This document shows positions 4,732-5,013 of a DNA stretch of 5,013 nucleotides, in pieces. The notes below the pieces were generated by a model. The model was not told the origin of the DNA and ran no database searches. It saw only the letters and a list, made by a program, of their open reading frames with translations. This stretch comes from Christensenella sp. UBA4379. Lineage in GTDB: Bacteria; Bacillota; Clostridia; Christensenellales; Aristaeellaceae. Positions within the stretch are counted from its first letter, which is position 1, and the number at the start of each line of letters is the position of its first letter. The stretch covers positions 15,725-20,737 of the forward strand of contig DGRV01000020.1 in assembly GCA_002391225.1 (NCBI GenBank). Direction: 5' to 3'. The position numbers and the translations under genes were made by a program.

Positions 4732-4814
4732 TTATGGGCTACCCAAGAACTGAAGCACCGGATATGGCGGTGTCTTGCAGATGCAGTGAACTGTTCAGTT
4801 TTTGTCTTGTTCAT
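4689..4814 (-). CDS. Short hypothetical frame behind the attenuated promoter (probably a truncated gene)
   Basis: 41 residues beginning MNKTKTEQFTASARHRHIRC. AGGAG is 9 bases upstream of the ATG, so initiation is plausible. It is preceded by a promoter and a strong hairpin, the layout of a regulated gene. The protein end does not look conserved, and the neighbouring frame contains a more protein-like stretch just downstream. The simplest view is the 5' end of a once longer gene, joined to foreign sequence or frameshifted after about 20 codons. A seven-codon frame, MNRRKQT, starts at 4834 and its stop overlaps this ATG, but it has no ribosome binding site of its own. The original function is not recognisable. 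Confidence 0.35.
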   Translation of the reverse strand: MNKTKTEQFTASARHRHIRCFSSWVAHNFHMSCAKKTMCLS

Positions 4815-4823
4815 GTTTGTTTT

Positions 4824-4828
4824 CTCCT
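4824..4828 (-). promoter_or_regulatory. Ribosome binding site of the 41-residue frame
   Basis: The minus strand reads AGGAG, 9 bases before the ATG at 4814, in an A-rich context typical of a well-translated Firmicutes gene start. Confidence 0.5.
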
Positions 4829-4847
4829 GTTCATTAGTTTAATTGGT

Positions 4848-4882
4848 CAAAAGAAAAGCACCAGCCATATGACTGATGCTTT
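4848..4882 (-). terminator. Strong terminator or attenuator hairpin in a 5' leader
   Basis: On the minus strand AAAGCATCAG and CTGGTGCTTT pair fully, with one G-U wobble. Two more pairs close a loop of ATAT, and the stem is followed by TTTTCTTTTG. It begins roughly a dozen bases after the expected transcription start and ends about 35 bases before the ATG at 4814. A promoter followed at once by a terminator and then a gene is the classic attenuator layout. The stem could also terminate plus-strand transcripts, less well. Confidence 0.75.
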
Positions 4883-4902
4883 CAAACACTTTGACAGGAT
4901 AC

Positions 4903-4908
4903 ATTATA
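4903..4908 (-). promoter_or_regulatory. Extended -10 promoter box, minus strand
   Basis: The minus strand reads TGTTATAAT: a consensus TATAAT with the TGn extension. The -35 position at 17 bases (4926-4931) reads TTTCAG, a poor match. An extended -10 with a weak -35 is often activator-dependent, which fits the direct repeats lying immediately upstream. Confidence 0.6.
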
Positions 4909-4931
4909 ACACAGTTGGGGCGTGTCTGAAA

Positions 4932-4964
4932 GATGACATCTGGGTGACATATAGGTGACATTTA
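4932..4964. promoter_or_regulatory. Three 11-bp tandem direct repeats upstream of the promoter
   Basis: The plus strand carries GATGACATCTG, GGTGACATATA and GGTGACATTTA end to end. TGACAT recurs at 4934, 4945 and 4956, exactly 11 bases apart, close to one helical turn. They abut the weak -35 region of the minus-strand promoter at 4903-4908. Direct repeats in helical phase next to a weak -35 box are typical binding sites of activators such as response regulators. The protein is not encoded in the window. Confidence 0.6.
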
Positions 4965-4993
4965 GTCCTTAGAGTAATAAATTATTTTTAAAA

Positions 4994-5013
4994 TGTACCC
5001 CGTAAAATAGACG
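4994..5013. mobile_element. Possible insertion-sequence terminus at the right edge
   Basis: The last bases read TGTACCCCGTAAAATAGAC, which recalls the TGTACCCC-type ends of some IS3-family elements in Firmicutes. The matching transposase and second end would be outside the window. This is recognition by style only. Confidence 0.2.

Larger units (their letters stand above)
4541..5013. other. Lower-GC flank without an intact recognised gene
   Basis: This stretch differs in base composition from the relaxase-VapE region. It contains a promoter, attenuator hairpin and short frame on the minus strand, a coding remnant (4588-4731), and a possible insertion-sequence end at the right margin, each listed separately. 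It may be the flank of the element or a scar of earlier insertions. The right attachment site could lie here or between 4290 and 4540, but I see no direct repeat to prove it. Confidence 0.5.

Noticed and set aside
4725..4958. Plus-strand open frame (77 codons)
   Set aside because: It runs through the minus-strand promoter, attenuator and direct repeats, and lacks a ribosome binding site.

Overview
The window looks like part of an integrative mobilizable element from a Gram-positive gut-type Clostridia (Lachnospiraceae or Oscillospiraceae grade). The reasons are AAGGAG- and AAGGTGAG-type ribosome binding sites, moderate GC content, and three recognisable families (large serine recombinase, VapE-type P-loop protein, MobV-type relaxase). 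These families recur together on mobile elements of such bacteria. The taxonomic call is an inference from style and gene content, not from a marker gene. All convincing genes lie on the minus strand, so the element reads from right to left.

Right to left: the far right (about 4541-5013) is lower-GC sequence with an extended -10 promoter. Three 11-bp direct repeats lie just upstream of the promoter, and a strong attenuator or terminator hairpin lies just downstream. A short reading frame follows, and then a broken coding remnant that may be the end of a transposase. From 4328 to 4540 there is a small open frame with a basic N-terminal half and an acidic tail. From about 4035 to 4290 there is a gene-free, GC-rich block. 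It holds a plus-strand terminator, two tandem copies of a 78-bp-period repeat, and a large near-perfect inverted repeat that is the best candidate for the origin of transfer (oriT).

Next comes a probable two-gene operon: a 430-residue MobV-type relaxase (2666-3958) and, 34 bases later, a 469-residue VapE-family ATPase (1222-2631). The VapE gene ends in a repeated Val-Asn-Gln motif. The same DNA motif (GTCAAC or GTTGAC) continues past the stop codon, giving nine copies in about 280 bp, much like an iteron array. A rho-independent terminator (954-982) separates this from a small gene (660-914) of 84 residues, faintly like TnpW. That gene overlaps the start of a large serine recombinase, which leaves the window at base 1 after its first 236 residues.

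Working model: the recombinase excises and integrates the element, the relaxase nicks at the inverted-repeat region for mobilization by a helper conjugation system, and the VapE ATPase with the GTTGAC array may support replication or maintenance of the excised form. The array, the tandem structured repeats beside the putative oriT, and the attenuated promoter at the right are the parts least explained by known gene families.
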